A stretch of DNA of 64,000 nucleotides, taken from positions 1 to 64,000 of the forward strand of contig NZ_JWIG01000015.1 in the NCBI RefSeq assembly GCF_000814675.1, in the 5' to 3' direction. The notes under the pieces were generated by a model that worked only from the letters and a program-made list of their open reading frames with translations, was not told the origin of the DNA and made no database searches. The position numbers and the translations under genes are program-made. The DNA is from Pseudoalteromonas distincta. Lineage in GTDB: Bacteria; Pseudomonadota; Gammaproteobacteria; Enterobacterales; Alteromonadaceae. Below, piece by piece: positions 16,322-26,376 of this stretch (the stretch's first letter is position 1; each line of letters begins with the position of its first letter).

Positions 16322-17143
16322 TTAAAGCGGTTTCTTAAATTTCAGCGTCATGCGGTCGCTTTCACCAATGGCTTTATATTTGTCAGCATCTTGTTCGCCG
16401 AGTCTTAAGCTTGGTGGTAGCGTCCATACACCTTTAGGGTGATCGGCTGTATCTTTTGGATTTGCATTTATTTCACTGCTTGCTACTAATTCAAACCCTG
16501 CTTGTTTAGCAAGGTCTACTACGTAGCTCTGCTTCATATAACCTGATGTTTTTTGATCTTCATCAGCACGCTCTTCAGCTAAACGGTGTTCAACTAAACC
16601 TAATGTACCACCTGGTTTAAGGGCTTTATAAAAAGCTTGGAATGCACTTAATGCACCGCTTTTATCTTTGCCCATGTACCAGTTATGTACATTACGAAAT
16701 GTTAAAACCATATCGGCACTGCCAGCTGGCGCAATATCTAAATGTGTTACAGGTGCAAACTCAGTAATTTTAACGCTACTAAAGCGCTCATCTTCAGCTA
16801 CTTTTTGTTTAAAGCCTGCAAGAGAGCGCTGGTAGTAGCCAACTGATGAATCAGCAGGAAAGTGCGCGGCATAATAAGTGCCTTGCTCTTTTAATGCTGG
16901 CGCTAAAATTTCACTATACCAACCACCACCGGGTGCAATTTCAACAACTGTCATGGTTGGTTTAAAGCCAAAAAATGCAAGTGTTTGAGCTGGGTGACGA
17001 TATTCATCACGAGCGCTGTTTTTAGCATTGCGTTCGCTTGATTGAAGTGCATGTTCAAGGCTTGATTCGTGGTTATGGCTAAGCGCCATAGTCGATGTCA
17101 TTGTTAGTGTGGCTACAAGTAGCGATTTTAGCGCAAATTTCAT
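16322..17143 (-). CDS. Exported SAM-dependent methyltransferase-like protein
   Basis: The 273-aa protein begins with a clear Sec signal peptide (MKFALKSLLVATLTMTSTMALS) and then has a class I methyltransferase fold: VVEIAPGGGWYSEILAPAL (SAM motif I, about 66-84), ADMVLTFRNVHNWYMGK (motif IV region) and LKPGGTLGLVEHR (about 178-190). ATG 17143 has AAGGA 8 nt upstream; the frame extends to a GTG at 17158 with no site. A periplasmic SAM enzyme is puzzling because SAM is cytosolic. Related proteins are annotated as predicted methyltransferases without known substrate. It lies between purH and purD, downstream of a purH terminator. Confidence 0.82.
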   Translation of the reverse strand: MKFALKSLLVATLTMTSTMALSHNHESSLEHALQSSERNAKNSARDEYRHPAQTLAFFGFKPTMTVVEIAPGGGWYSEILAPALKEQGTYYAAHFPADSSVGYYQRSLAGFKQKVAEDERFSSVKITEFAPVTHLDIAPAGSADMVLTFRNVHNWYMGKDKSGALSAFQAFYKALKPGGTLGLVEHRLAEERADEDQKTSGYMKQSYVVDLAKQAGFELVASSEINANPKDTADHPKGVWTLPPSLRLGEQDADKYKAIGESDRMTLKFKKPL

Positions 17144-17215
17144 TGTTTGTTCCTTCACATTATAATTTTAAATAGGTTATTGAATAATCAGAATACGTGA
17201 ATTTATAGCAAACAA

Positions 17216-17243
17216 AAAGGGTTAAACCAACGTTTAACCCTTT
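17216..17243 (-). terminator. Terminator between purH and the methyltransferase
   Basis: Perfect 12-bp stem AAAGGGTTAAAC/GTTTAACCCTTT with a 4-nt loop, followed on the minus strand by TTTTTGTTT. The purH message should mostly end here, so purD and the methyltransferase may depend on read-through or an internal promoter. Confidence 0.8.
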
Positions 17244-17249
17244 GTGTGA

Positions 17250-18836
17250 TTAGTGGCGGAAATGGCGCATACCAGTTAGTACCATTGCCATGCCAGCTTC
17301 ATCAGCAGCTGCAATCACTTCTTCATCACGCATTGAGCCTCCAGGCTGAATTACCGCAGTAATGCCAGCGGCTGCTGCTGCGTCAATGCCATCACGGAAT
17401 GGGAAGAATGCGTCAGACGCCATAACTGAACCTTTAACTTCAAGGTTTTCGTCGGCGGCTTTTATACCTGCAATTTTAGCTGAGTATACGCGACTCATTT
17501 GGCCTGCGCCCACACCAATGGTCATACCGTCACGGGCATAAACAATTGCGTTTGATTTAACAAACTTAGCTACTTTCCAGCAAAACAGTAAATCTTTAAG
17601 TTCTTGCTCAGAAGGCTGGCGCTTAGAAACAACTTTTAAGTCGCCTTGCGTTACCATGCCTAAGTCGCGGTCTTGAACTAAAATACCGCCGTTAACGCGT
17701 TTAATATCTTGGCCAGCTGCTTTACCTGTCCACTGTCCACACTCTAATAGACGAACGTTCTTTTTAGCTTCAACAATTTTTGCAGCCTCGCTCGAAATAC
17801 TAGGTGCAATAATTACTTCAACAAACTGACGGTCAACAATTGCTTGTGCAGTTGCTGCATCTAGCTCTCGGTTAAAGGCAATAATGCCACCAAATGCTGA
17901 TGTAGGGTCTGTTTTAAAAGCGCGCTCGTATGCTTGTAGAATGTTGTCCCCAATTGAAACACCACACGGATTAGCATGTTTTACAATTACGCACGCAGGT
18001 ACGTCAAATTCTTTAACACATTCAAGGGCTGCATCGGTATCGGCAATATTGTTAAACGAAAGGGCTTTACCTTGCAATTGAGTTGCTGTTGCAACTGATG
18101 CTTCAGCAATGTCATTTTCAACATAAAAAGCAGCATCTTGATGTGAGTTTTCACCGTAACGCATATCTTGCTTTTTAGTGAACTGCATATTGATAGTACG
18201 TGGGAATTTAGTCTCTACAGCAGCTTCCTCGGTGTAATCAGGCACCATTTTACCGAAGTAGTTAGCAATCATGCCATCGTATTGTGCAGTGTGCTCGTAG
18301 GCGGCAATCGCTAAATCAAAACGTGTTTTGTACGTTGTTGAACCATTGTTGTTTTGCATTTCGCTAATAACACGGTCGTAGTCGCTCGCGTTTACCACGA
18401 TTGTTACATCTTTGTGGTTTTTAGCTGCTGCACGAACCATTGTAGGGCCGCCAATATCAATATTTTCAATGGCATCTTCAAGGCTGCAGTTTTCTTGAGC
18501 GACTGTATTCGCAAAGGGGTATAAGTTAACTACAACTATGTCGATAGCAGAAATGTTGTTATCTGCCATTACGCTTTCATCTTGTCCGCGACGAGCTAAT
18601 ATGCCGCCGTGAATTTTTGGGTGAAGAGTTTTTACGCGACCATCCATGATTTCAGGGTGGCCTGTGTGATCTGATACTTCAGTCACTTTTATGGCGTTAT
18701 CAGCAAGTAGTTTACATGTGCCGCCAGTTGATAAAATATCAACGCCTTGCGCTTCAAGTGCGCGGGCAAATTCAACAATACCGGTTTTATCAGACACACT
18801 TAATAGTGCGCGACGAATGGGACGATGAGTATCCAT
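17250..18836 (-). CDS. purH: Bifunctional AICAR transformylase / IMP cyclohydrolase
   Basis: The 528-aa enzyme catalyses the last two steps of IMP synthesis. The N-terminal cyclohydrolase (about 1-200) begins [20 protein letters not shown] and has STGGT and [19 protein letters not shown]. The C-terminal transformylase (about 205-528) has [26 protein letters not shown] with the catalytic Lys-His, [11 protein letters not shown], and ends GMRHFRH, which is the family terminus. Length is normal. It is the first gene of the purH-methyltransferase-purD set. Confidence 0.98.
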   Translation of the reverse strand: MDTHRPIRRALLSVSDKTGIVEFARALEAQGVDILSTGGTCKLLADNAIKVTEVSDHTGHPEIMDGRVKTLHPKIHGGILARRGQDESVMADNNISAIDIVVVNLYPFANTVAQENCSLEDAIENIDIGGPTMVRAAAKNHKDVTIVVNASDYDRVISEMQNNNGSTTYKTRFDLAIAAYEHTAQYDGMIANYFGKMVPDYTEEAAVETKFPRTINMQFTKKQDMRYGENSHQDAAFYVENDIAEASVATATQLQGKALSFNNIADTDAALECVKEFDVPACVIVKHANPCGVSIGDNILQAYERAFKTDPTSAFGGIIAFNRELDAATAQAIVDRQFVEVIIAPSISSEAAKIVEAKKNVRLLECGQWTGKAAGQDIKRVNGGILVQDRDLGMVTQGDLKVVSKRQPSEQELKDLLFCWKVAKFVKSNAIVYARDGMTIGVGAGQMSRVYSAKIAGIKAADENLEVKGSVMASDAFFPFRDGIDAAAAAGITAVIQPGGSMRDEEVIAAADEAGMAMVLTGMRHFRH

Positions 18837-18967
18837 TGTAGTTTGATTTCCTCAGTTAATGAGCTAGCTTAGAAGCGGGCATTTTAACTGATTACTACTC
18901 AAAAAACGACTTATAAAGGCTCAATAAGCGTGAGCATTTTGCAATTTAGTTAATAAACTGTAGGCAT

Positions 18968-18995
18968 AAAAAAAGCACCCTAAGGTGCTTTTTTT
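18968..18995 (-). terminator. fis terminator
   Basis: A7-GCACC-CTAA-GGTGC-T7 hairpin, about 165 bp downstream of fis on the minus strand beyond the palindromic element. Confidence 0.85.
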
Positions 18996-19000
18996 GCATA

Positions 19001-19161
19001 ATACCAGTTGTATTGGATTAGTAAGTAGTAATAACGATAGAAAAACAAGTCTATAACAAGGCAAAAATTTTGCAGTGTAGTTATTCTACATAAAAACTTT
19101 TAACGACGTTATGGGCTTGTTTAGCTCGTTAGAATACTTACGCTTTCAATATAATTGGTAT
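19001..19161. repeat. Intergenic palindromic element, 161 bp, copy 1 (MITE-like)
   Basis: The ends are ATACCAG and ATTGGTAT (inverted). The interior contains CAAGTC...GGCTTG inverted arms and a TGTAG-TTAT-TCTACA hairpin. A copy of nearly identical length lies at 32669-32830 and shares the core at 19081-19105 in opposite orientation. No ORF. The element directly abuts the fis stop codon. Confidence 0.6.
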
Positions 19162-19451
19162 TAGTTCATGCCGTATTTTTTAAGCTTTTTACGTAAAGTA
19201 CCACGGTTGATACCTAGTAAAATTGCTGCACGAGTTTGGTTACCACGTGTATATGTCATTACTTCTTCAAGTAATGGCGCTTCTAGCTCTGAAAGAACAA
19301 GGTCGTAAACGTCTTGCACATCTTGACCGTTAAGCTGCTTTAAATAGTGGTGAACAGCTTTTTTTACTGCATCACGCAATGGCTGCGGTTTCTCGTGTGA
19401 CTGAACATGAGGGTTAGTGATAAATGGAGAAGTCACGTTTTGTTCGAACAT
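19161..19451 (-). CDS. fis: DNA-binding protein Fis
   Basis: The 96-aa nucleoid protein bends DNA, activates rRNA promoters and helps site-specific recombinases. The C-terminal helix-turn-helix reads [26 protein letters not shown], the canonical Fis end (enterics end KYGMN as here). The N-terminus [10 protein letters not shown] is also Fis-like. It lies 19 bp behind dusB, the classical dusB-fis operon, and is driven from the dusB promoter with a GC-rich discriminator. The stop codon is the first base pairs of the neighbouring palindromic element. Confidence 0.98.
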   Translation of the reverse strand: MFEQNVTSPFITNPHVQSHEKPQPLRDAVKKAVHHYLKQLNGQDVQDVYDLVLSELEAPLLEEVMTYTRGNQTRAAILLGINRGTLRKKLKKYGMN

Positions 19452-19470
19452 TATTAAGTCTCTTTCTTTC

Positions 19471-20442
19471 TTAGTTAGCTGCTAGTGTTTTAAAGTATTG
19501 CTCTAATGCGACGACCTGTGCCTGTGGGTTGTCGAGCGCATTAAATACTCGCCTAAACTGACCATCACTGTCATGGGTTTGCAAATACCAAGATACATGT
19601 TTGCGAGCAATTCGCGCTCCCATTGGCTCACCGTAAAACATATGGAGGTTTGTTAAATGCTCCATTAATATACTGCGCACCTCTGCAATAGCAGGTGGCT
19701 GTAAATGTTCCCCAGTTCGCAAATAGTGGTCTATCTCCCTAAATATCCAAGGGCGACCTTGGGCGGCTCGGCCAATCATAATGGCATCTGCACCCGTATA
19801 GTCTAAAACCTGTTTTGCTTTTTCTGGTGATGTAATATCACCATTGGCAACAACAGGAATCGACACTGAACGTTTTATATCCCTAATCGTGGCGTACTCA
19901 GCATCACCTTTGTACATACATGCACGCGTACGCCCATGTACAGCAAGTGATGCAATGCCATAACGTTCAGCTATTCTCGCAATCTCTACACCATTACGGT
20001 TATCCGGATCCCATCCTGTACGGATTTTAAGTGTCACAGGTATATCAACAGCATTAACGACTGCATCAATAATCTCTTCCACAAGTTCAGGAAACTGTAA
20101 TAAGGCAGAGCCTGCGAGTTTCTTGTTCACTTTTTTTGCTGGGCACCCCATATTGATATCTATGATCTGTGCACCATTAGCAACATTGAATTGTGCGGCC
20201 TGCGCCATAAGCTCAGGATCTGCTCCTGCAATTTGCACCGCGCGTATACCCGACTCACCGCTGTGATCCATACGGTTCATCGACTTTTCTGTTTTCCAAA
20301 CCTTAGGATTTGACGATAGCATTTCAGACACAGCTAAGCCCGCACCTAAGCGTCGACAAAGTTGTCTAAATGGTCTGTCTGTAATGCCTGCCATTGGCGC
20401 GACAATTACATTATTCTCAAGTTGGTATTTACCGATACGCAC
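19471..20442 (-). CDS. dusB: tRNA-dihydrouridine synthase B
   Basis: The 323-aa FMN enzyme reduces uridine in the D-loop of t[25 protein letters not shown] (FMN site), [21 protein letters not shown] with the catalytic cysteine, and [11 protein letters not shown] plus [18 protein letters not shown] mark the TIM-barrel. I chose GTG at 20442 (MRIGKYQL by family comparison). TTG at 20451 or 20466 would extend it, but the promoter predicts transcription starting near 20469, which excludes 20466. It heads the dusB-fis operon. Confidence 0.93.
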   Translation of the reverse strand: MRIGKYQLENNVIVAPMAGITDRPFRQLCRRLGAGLAVSEMLSSNPKVWKTEKSMNRMDHSGESGIRAVQIAGADPELMAQAAQFNVANGAQIIDINMGCPAKKVNKKLAGSALLQFPELVEEIIDAVVNAVDIPVTLKIRTGWDPDNRNGVEIARIAERYGIASLAVHGRTRACMYKGDAEYATIRDIKRSVSIPVVANGDITSPEKAKQVLDYTGADAIMIGRAAQGRPWIFREIDHYLRTGEHLQPPAIAEVRSILMEHLTNLHMFYGEPMGARIARKHVSWYLQTHDSDGQFRRVFNALDNPQAQVVALEQYFKTLAAN

Positions 20443-20475
20443 TATATTCAATAGGCCTCTTTTCAAGGGGCGCTA

Positions 20476-20504
20476 AGTTTACGGTTTTTTTCACAAAAAT
20501 CAAA
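20476..20504 (-). promoter_or_regulatory. dusB-fis promoter with GC-rich discriminator
   Basis: On the minus strand TTTGAT (20504-20499), a 17-bp spacer and TAAACT (20481-20476) are followed by TAGCGCCCC around the expected start. A G+C-rich discriminator is the mark of stringently controlled promoters such as fis of enterics. Confidence 0.65.
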
Positions 20505-20653
20505 GGCTATAAATTGAACAAAAGTAACTTTTTTTTGCCCTTTTCGTATTGACATTTGATAACCACATGACAAGTAGGTTGATTTGTTTGAAATTCATAC
20601 AGATTTTATTTTTTACAAGATAACTAGAAAGTTTTTGGATATGTAAAAAAATA

Positions 20654-20680
20654 GTAAAGCCTGTTAAATACAGGCTTTAC
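20654..20680 (-). terminator. prmA terminator
   Basis: Perfect 10-bp stem GTAAAGCCTG/CAGGCTTTAC with a 7-nt loop; on the minus strand it is followed by TATTTTTTT. Confidence 0.85.
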
Positions 20681-20724
20681 ATGCATGTTTTGAGTTAATG
20701 CTCTAGATTTGATTGTTCGATTTA

Positions 20725-21606
20725 TTACGCTTTTTTAGTGCCACTTACTCGAGTCCAATCACCTTCAACGGCAACGTCATCTAGTTCAATAAACGGTGCA
20801 TAAATGTCAGCAACCGATTGCGCTTGTTCTTCTAAAATACCCGACATGGCAATTTTACCACCTGGTTTTAATAACCCTAAAATCACACTATGTAATTCGC
20901 GAAGTGGCTGGGCTAAAATGTTTGCCACTACTATATCTGCACTAAACTCAGGTTGGTTTTCTGGAAGGTATACTTCGAGTTTGTCTGCAACACCATTTCG
21001 GTTCGCGTTATCAAGGCTTGCTTCAAGCGCTTGAGGGTCAATATCTATCCCAATCATACGCTCTGCACCTAGTTTTATAGCTGCAATACCTAAAATGCCT
21101 GAACCACAACCAAAATCAACAACCGTTTTACCCGTCAGATCTTGGCTTTCTAACCACTTAAGGCACAAGGCCGTTGTTGCATGTGTGCCCGTGCCAAAAG
21201 CAAGGCCAGGGTCTAGCAATACATTTACAGCATCAGGGTCAGGAATATCGCGCCAGCTTGGGCAAATCCATAGTTTTTCGCCAAATTGAATAGGGTGGAA
21301 GTTATCCATCCATTCACGTTCCCAGTCTTTATCTTCAAGTTGCTCGATTTTGTATACTAAATTGTCTTTTAGCTCATCATGGCGCTTTAATAACGCAACG
21401 ACTGCGTTCATATCATGATTAGCTTCGAACAAGCCAATAACCGTGGTATCAGCCCAGAACACAACGGTGCCAATTTTAGGCTCGTAGATAGGGGTGTCTT
21501 TTGCGTCAATAAAGGTTACTGAAGCGCTACCCGCTTCCATTAATAGATCGCTTACGGCATCAGCTGTTGCAGCATTGGCATTAATACGAATTTGGATCCA
21601 AGCCAT
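20725..21606 (-). CDS. prmA: Ribosomal protein L11 methyltransferase
   Basis: The 293-aa SAM enzyme trimethylates ribosomal protein L11. The N-terminal L11-recognition domain ([12 protein letters not shown], about 1-60) is followed by the catalytic part with [40 protein letters not shown] (motif I) and [15 protein letters not shown] (catalytic NILA). ATG 21606 has AAGGA 7 nt upstream; an in-frame TTG 15 bases earlier is unneeded. It is a single gene between the rpoD terminator and its own. Confidence 0.97.
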   Translation of the reverse strand: MAWIQIRINANAATADAVSDLLMEAGSASVTFIDAKDTPIYEPKIGTVVFWADTTVIGLFEANHDMNAVVALLKRHDELKDNLVYKIEQLEDKDWEREWMDNFHPIQFGEKLWICPSWRDIPDPDAVNVLLDPGLAFGTGTHATTALCLKWLESQDLTGKTVVDFGCGSGILGIAAIKLGAERMIGIDIDPQALEASLDNANRNGVADKLEVYLPENQPEFSADIVVANILAQPLRELHSVILGLLKPGGKIAMSGILEEQAQSVADIYAPFIELDDVAVEGDWTRVSGTKKA

Positions 21607-21626
21607 GGTTATTTCCTTCAAATAGA

Positions 21627-21652
21627 AAAAAGGCCGCTATAGCGGCCTTTTT
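21627..21652 (-). terminator. rpoD terminator (end of the MMS operon)
   Basis: A5-GGCCGCT-AT-AGCGGCC-T5, a very strong hairpin immediately behind rpoD on the minus strand. Confidence 0.92.
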
Positions 21653-21673
21653 AGTTTATATAGTAGCGCTAAA

Positions 21674-23524
21674 TTATTTAGCGTCTAAAAAGCTTTTCAG
21701 TAAATCTGAGCGAGAAGGGTGGCGTAATTTACGCAGCGCTTTCGCTTCTATTTGACGAATACGTTCACGTGTTACGTCAAACTGTTTACCTACTTCTTCT
21801 AAGGTGTGGTCGGTATTCATATCAATACCAAAACGCATACGTAGTACTTTAGCTTCACGAGCTGTTAAGCCTGCAAGTACATCGTTAGTTGCGCCACGAA
21901 GAGATTCCATTGTTGCCGAATCGATTGGCGAATCAATAGTTGTATCTTCGATAAAGTCACCTAAGTGAGAATCTTCATCATCACCGATTGGTGTTTCCAT
22001 TGAAATTGGCTCTTTAGCAATCTTAAGTACCTTACGGATTTTATCCTCAGGCATCATCATGCGTTCTGCTAATTCTTCTGGATTTGGCTCACGACCCATT
22101 TCTTGTAACATTTGACGAGAGATACGGTTAAGTTTATTAATCGTTTCAATCATATGTACAGGAATACGGATTGTTCTTGCTTGGTCAGCAATAGAGCGTG
22201 TGATTGCTTGACGTATCCACCACGTAGCATAAGTAGAGAACTTATAACCACGGCGATATTCAAACTTATCAACCGCTTTCATCAGACCAATGTTACCTTC
22301 TTGGATTAAATCTAAGAATTGTAAGCCACGGTTTGTGTATTTTTTAGCAATTGAGATTACAAGACGTAAGTTAGCTTCAACCATTTCTTTTTTCGCACGG
22401 CGTGCTTTCGCTTCACCTATGCTCATTCGACGGTTGATGTCTTTAATACGCTCAATGCTTAAACCTGTTGTTTGTTCAATAACAGATAATTTATTAATGC
22501 TACGAATGATTTCTGGCTTAACTTCTTCAAGTTTAGCTGAATACTTTTCGTTACCTGAAATTTCTAAATCAACCCAAGAAGCGTCAGTTTCGTTATTAGC
22601 AAAATGCTTAACGAATGTTTTCTTTGGTAATTTAGCAATTTGAACAGCTTGCTTCATGATTAGGCGTTCTTGAACACGAACACGATCCATCATTTCACGC
22701 ATGTTATTTACCATGCGGTCAAACTGTTTAGGTATTAATTTAAATGTTCTGAAAAGCTCACCAATTTCAAAAATGGCTGCTTGTGATTCAGGATGCGAAC
22801 GACCTTTAGCTTCAAACGTATCACGTGCTTTATTATATAAATCACGTAAATTTTCAAAATGAATACGAGCTTCTTCAGGATCTGGTCCTGTGTCTATCTC
22901 TTCTTCATCTTCATCATCGCTATCAGCATCATCTTTGTCATCTTTATCGTCGTCCTCAAGTTGCTTAGCACTTAATTCTGAACCGATGTTAGTTGCTGAA
23001 ATTGGCGCTGTATCTTCATTAGGATCGATAAAGCCAACGATAATATCGCTTAAACGCATTTCTTCAGCTTCAAACTTATCCCACTGCTCTAGTAGGTAAG
23101 TGATTGCTTCAGGGTACTCTGCAACAGAAATCTGTACTTGATTAATGCCTTCTTCAATACGTTTAGCGATTACAATTTCGCCTTCACGTGTAAGAAGTTC
23201 AACAGTACCCATTTCACGCATGTACATGCGAACTGGATCCGTTGTACGGCCGATTTCTTTTTCTACAGTCGCAAGGGCTGCTGCGGCAGCTTCAGCTGCG
23301 TCTTCGTCTGTCGTTGTTTCTTGCATCATTAATTCATCAGCATCAGGCGCGTTTTCGCTAACCTTGATACCCATGTCATTAATCATGCTTATGATATCTT
23401 CTACTTGATCTGAGTCTATAATGTCTTGTGGAAGGTGATCATTTACTTCTGCAAAAGTTAAGTAGCCTTGCTCTTTACCTTTCTGAATCAGAAGTTTTAA
23501 TTGTGACTGAGGAGTTGGATCCAT
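21674..23524 (-). CDS. rpoD: RNA polymerase primary sigma factor RpoD (sigma-70)
   Basis: The 616-aa vegetative sigma factor starts [20 protein letters not shown] (region 1.1), has region 1.2 ([16 protein letters not shown]), an acidic non-conserved insert ([20 protein letters not shown], about residues 185-205), region 2 ([37 protein letters not shown]), region 3 and region 4 ([31 protein letters not shown]). The frame extends 12 codons upstream, but the family start is MDPTP at 23524. It is the last gene of the rpsU-yqeY-dnaG-rpoD set, separated from dnaG by a MITE-like element. Confidence 0.98.
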   Translation of the reverse strand: MDPTPQSQLKLLIQKGKEQGYLTFAEVNDHLPQDIIDSDQVEDIISMINDMGIKVSENAPDADELMMQETTTDEDAAEAAAAALATVEKEIGRTTDPVRMYMREMGTVELLTREGEIVIAKRIEEGINQVQISVAEYPEAITYLLEQWDKFEAEEMRLSDIIVGFIDPNEDTAPISATNIGSELSAKQLEDDDKDDKDDADSDDEDEEEIDTGPDPEEARIHFENLRDLYNKARDTFEAKGRSHPESQAAIFEIGELFRTFKLIPKQFDRMVNNMREMMDRVRVQERLIMKQAVQIAKLPKKTFVKHFANNETDASWVDLEISGNEKYSAKLEEVKPEIIRSINKLSVIEQTTGLSIERIKDINRRMSIGEAKARRAKKEMVEANLRLVISIAKKYTNRGLQFLDLIQEGNIGLMKAVDKFEYRRGYKFSTYATWWIRQAITRSIADQARTIRIPVHMIETINKLNRISRQMLQEMGREPNPEELAERMMMPEDKIRKVLKIAKEPISMETPIGDDEDSHLGDFIEDTTIDSPIDSATMESLRGATNDVLAGLTAREAKVLRMRFGIDMNTDHTLEEVGKQFDVTRERIRQIEAKALRKLRHPSRSDLLKSFLDAK

Positions 23525-23649
23525 AGAGATTGTTTCTTCCACTCTGATAAGTTGATACAACAGGCGCCATCATGTAGTTTGCATTAAAGCTAACTAGAAT
23601 AATGTGACGCAGTGAATAGCACAGTATAACAGTTTAAATCAATTTTGAC

Positions 23650-23917
23650 TAGGGTCTGTTGGTCTTTCAGGATTAAAGTTTGTTCTATCCAAGGGGGGTT
23701 TAATCGCGGCGCGAGGTTTGTAACCTAGTGGGCTAAGTAAAAACCGAGCAACAAAGAATAAACCTCCCTTGGGTAGAACCCAAAGGGCAGCGCGTGTTTG
23801 GCATTTATGCTGCGTTATCGCCTATTTATGTGGAATAACCACACTACATAGGCTCTGTCTTGTCTAAATACCAAACACACTGCTGTAAACTTAACTTCGA
23901 AAGATAAACAGACCCTA
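23650..23917. repeat. MITE-like element of 268 bp with TAGGGTCTGTT ends between dnaG and rpoD
   Basis: The ends TAGGGTCTGTT (23650-23660) and AACAGACCCTA (23907-23917) are perfect 11-bp inverted repeats, extended imperfectly by GGTCTTTC versus GAAAGAT. Inside are a TATGTGG-AATAA-CCACACTACATA hairpin (about 23826-23851) and no ORF of note. The right end supplies the TAG stop codon of dnaG. The remaining bases to rpoD (23525-23649) show no feature other than the rpoD ribosome site region. Confidence 0.7.
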
Positions 23918-25666
23918 ACTGTTAGTCGCTTTTAACGCTGTCATTAACAAATGACACTCAAGCCTTTCATCGCTACTGAGGCCTTGCGTCTTGTCCTTTA
24001 TTAATAGGGTCTCGAGTCGATAATTTAAACACTGATCTTCAATAAACTTGAAAGTATTTTTAAAAACCGTCTCTAAACGTTCTTCATTTATCTCATGTTG
24101 CCACGTTGCAAGCTTGATTAATGGCTCGTAATCTTCAGTTCCTCGAAAAAACTCGAGCAGTTGCGCTGTGGTCACATTTTCTTTTTCTAAAGCTTGTTCT
24201 TGTAATCGTAATAACAGCCCTATGCCAGCAATGTTCATTTGTGCAAGCTCAGGTAAATACGGCACACTTTTAGCTAAATTAGGGTGCTGGATCAATATAC
24301 CGATAGCTTGGCGCATAGGTGTTATTTTAAATTTACGTTCAATAGAGTGTTGCTGTTTAGGCGTTTTTAAACGGCTATTCAACTGCTCACGCGTTCTGCC
24401 AATTAAGCGTCCTAATTGTTCAAGAATGTTTTCTTGATAAAACTCACTTGGAATTTTTTCAATTAGTGGAAGTGCTGCACTAAGAAGTTTAGCTTTTCCT
24501 GAATCGATTGTTAAATCAACTTCTTGGCTTAATTTATTAAATAATACTTTGGTAAAGTCATCTGCTTGGCTTAGGCGCAATTCGAATTGCTCCTTACCTT
24601 CTTTTTGTACAAGCGAGTCAGGGTCTTCGCCATCTGGTAAAAATGCAAATTGTAGTGCTTTACCATCGTTTAAATAAGGGAGTGCATTTTCAAGTGCCCG
24701 CCAAGCAGCATCACGGCCAGCCCTGTCGCCATCGTAACAACAGATTACTTTATCAGTAGTTCTAAATAAAGTGTGCATGTGCTCGCTTGTTGTTGCTGTC
24801 CCCAGTGATGCAACTGCATATTCAATCCCTTGTTCAGCTAAGGCAACAACATCCATATAACCTTCAACAATCATTACATGATCAAGTTTTTTATGGGCTT
24901 GCTTTGCTTCGTAAAGTCCATAAAGCTCAAAGCCTTTATGGAAAATTCGGGTTTCTGGCGAGTTTAAATATTTTGGCCCTTGGTCGGCTTGCATTACACG
25001 CCCACCAAATGCAATAACGCGTCCGCGTTTATCGCGAATAGGGAACATTAGGCGATCGCGGAAAAAATCAAATTGTCTGCCTGGTGTTTTTTCTGAAGCG
25101 AGCTTTAGCTCAACCAATTGCTCTTTTTGTTCTTTATTACGACCAAGCTGTAGGCATAGCCCATCCCATTCACTGGGAGCGTAGCCAATCATAAATTTTT
25201 TAACAGTTTCACCGCTTAAACCACGGCCTTTAACATACTCAATAACAGTAGCAGAATTACTATGGTGTTTTAATTGGTGCTGATAAAAGCGAGCAGTATG
25301 AAGCATTAAGTCGTAATCGGAGCGCTTTTGCGCAGCCGTACGCTCTGGTGCTGAGTTTGCGCCTTGTTCTCGAGGTACTTCTAAGTTAAGCATGCTAGCT
25401 ATTTCTTCAATAGCATCTACAAACTCTAGCTTTTCGTACTCCATTACAAACGAAATTGCATTACCATTAGCGCCACACCCAAAGCAGTGATAAAACTGTT
25501 TGTCTTGCGATACAGTAAATGAGGGAGATTTTTCGTTATGAAATGGGCAGCAAGCTTGATAATCCTTACCTGCTTTTTTTAGACCTACTTTTGAGTCTAT
25601 CAGGTCGACAATATCGGTTCTGGCAAGTAAATCGTCTATAAAGTTACGTGGGATCTTTCCGGCCAT
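23915..25666 (-). CDS. dnaG: DNA primase DnaG
   Basis: The 583-aa enzyme makes RNA primers for replication. The N-terminal CHC2 zinc finger (CPFHNEKSPSFTVSQDKQFYHCFGCG, broken by standard spacing, about 40-65), the catalytic core with FPIRDKRGRVIAFGGRV and the TOPRIM motif (VMIVEGYMDVVAL, YDGDRAGRDAA, about 255-320), and a helical C-terminal helicase-binding domain are in order. Length is normal. The stop codon lies inside the terminal repeat of the adjacent element, so the last codons could have been changed by the insertion. Confidence 0.97.
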   Translation of the reverse strand: MAGKIPRNFIDDLLARTDIVDLIDSKVGLKKAGKDYQACCPFHNEKSPSFTVSQDKQFYHCFGCGANGNAISFVMEYEKLEFVDAIEEIASMLNLEVPREQGANSAPERTAAQKRSDYDLMLHTARFYQHQLKHHSNSATVIEYVKGRGLSGETVKKFMIGYAPSEWDGLCLQLGRNKEQKEQLVELKLASEKTPGRQFDFFRDRLMFPIRDKRGRVIAFGGRVMQADQGPKYLNSPETRIFHKGFELYGLYEAKQAHKKLDHVMIVEGYMDVVALAEQGIEYAVASLGTATTSEHMHTLFRTTDKVICCYDGDRAGRDAAWRALENALPYLNDGKALQFAFLPDGEDPDSLVQKEGKEQFELRLSQADDFTKVLFNKLSQEVDLTIDSGKAKLLSAALPLIEKIPSEFYQENILEQLGRLIGRTREQLNSRLKTPKQQHSIERKFKITPMRQAIGILIQHPNLAKSVPYLPELAQMNIAGIGLLLRLQEQALEKENVTTAQLLEFFRGTEDYEPLIKLATWQHEINEERLETVFKNTFKFIEDQCLNYRLETLLIKDKTQGLSSDERLECHLLMTALKATNS

Positions 25667-25855
25667 TAGTAAAATACAGTCCTGAAATAATAAGAAGAAG
25701 AACGAATATGAAATTTACTTTTTTATACTTGCTTGATGCAAAATATAGTGTGCTTTAACTTACCAAAATGACAGCGAAATAAATAGGGAAGCTATAAAAA
25801 ATTTCATTTTAAAGTAACCTAATCGGTGTACTTTTTATTAAAGTTAAAAACAAAG

Positions 25856-25878
25856 AAACCGAGCGCTAGGCTCGGTTT
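25856..25878 (-). terminator. Terminator/attenuator after yqeY
   Basis: AAACCGAG-7 nt-CTCGGTTT stem, followed on the minus strand by CTTTGTTTTTAA. It sits between yqeY and dnaG, like the partial terminator known between rpsU and dnaG in enterics. Confidence 0.7.
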
Positions 25879-25910
25879 ACTTCAATCATACTTTAATGTA
25901 TGTGGGAGTA

Positions 25911-26357
25911 TTAGGCAGTTAATCGTTGCTTAATTAAACCAGAAATCTTACCCATATCGGCTCGACCTTCAGCTTTGCTTTTGATTATACCCATTACTTT
26001 ACCCATGTCTTGCATACCTGCTGCATTAGTATCAGCAATAGCCGCGTCAATGAGAGCAATTATTTCTTCTTCACTCAATTGTTGAGGTAAAAAAGTTTCA
26101 AGCGCTACTATTTCATTGGCTTCAATATCAGCTAAATCATCACGCCCAGCATCTTTGTACTGAGTGTAAGAGTCACGACGTTGTTTAACAAGCTTCACTA
26201 TAACGGAGGTAATACCTGCGTCGTCTAGCGTTGTTTGCTCGTCAATTTCACGTTGCTTGATTGCAGCAAGTACCATACGAATAGGGTTAAGACGTTGCTT
26301 GTCTTTAGCTCTCATCGCATCTTTTTGCGCATCTTTTAGCGTTATTAAAAGGCTCAT
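25911..26357 (-). CDS. yqeY: GatB/YqeY domain protein
   Basis: The 148-aa YqeY protein is helical, starts MSLLITLKDAQKDAMRAKDKQRLNPIRMVLAAIKQ and ends with ADMGKISGLIKQRL, both typical. It resembles the C-terminal tRNA-binding domain of GatB; a role in tRNA handling is inferred by family. It lies 19 bp after rpsU and before dnaG, a common insertion in this operon outside the enterics. Confidence 0.9.
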   Translation of the reverse strand: MSLLITLKDAQKDAMRAKDKQRLNPIRMVLAAIKQREIDEQTTLDDAGITSVIVKLVKQRRDSYTQYKDAGRDDLADIEANEIVALETFLPQQLSEEEIIALIDAAIADTNAAGMQDMGKVMGIIKSKAEGRADMGKISGLIKQRLTA

Positions 26358-26376
26358 TTATACAAGACCTAATATA

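Noticed and set aside
20540-20590. Plus-strand TTGACA (20549) as a promoter
   Set aside because: No -10 hexamer at a suitable distance, and it would only read into prmA antisense.
22890-23408. Serine-rich plus-strand frames opposite rpoD
   Set aside because: They mirror the acidic and helical parts of rpoD.
25711-25760. 16-codon plus-strand ORF upstream of dnaG
   Set aside because: Too short, no ribosome site context or family resemblance.
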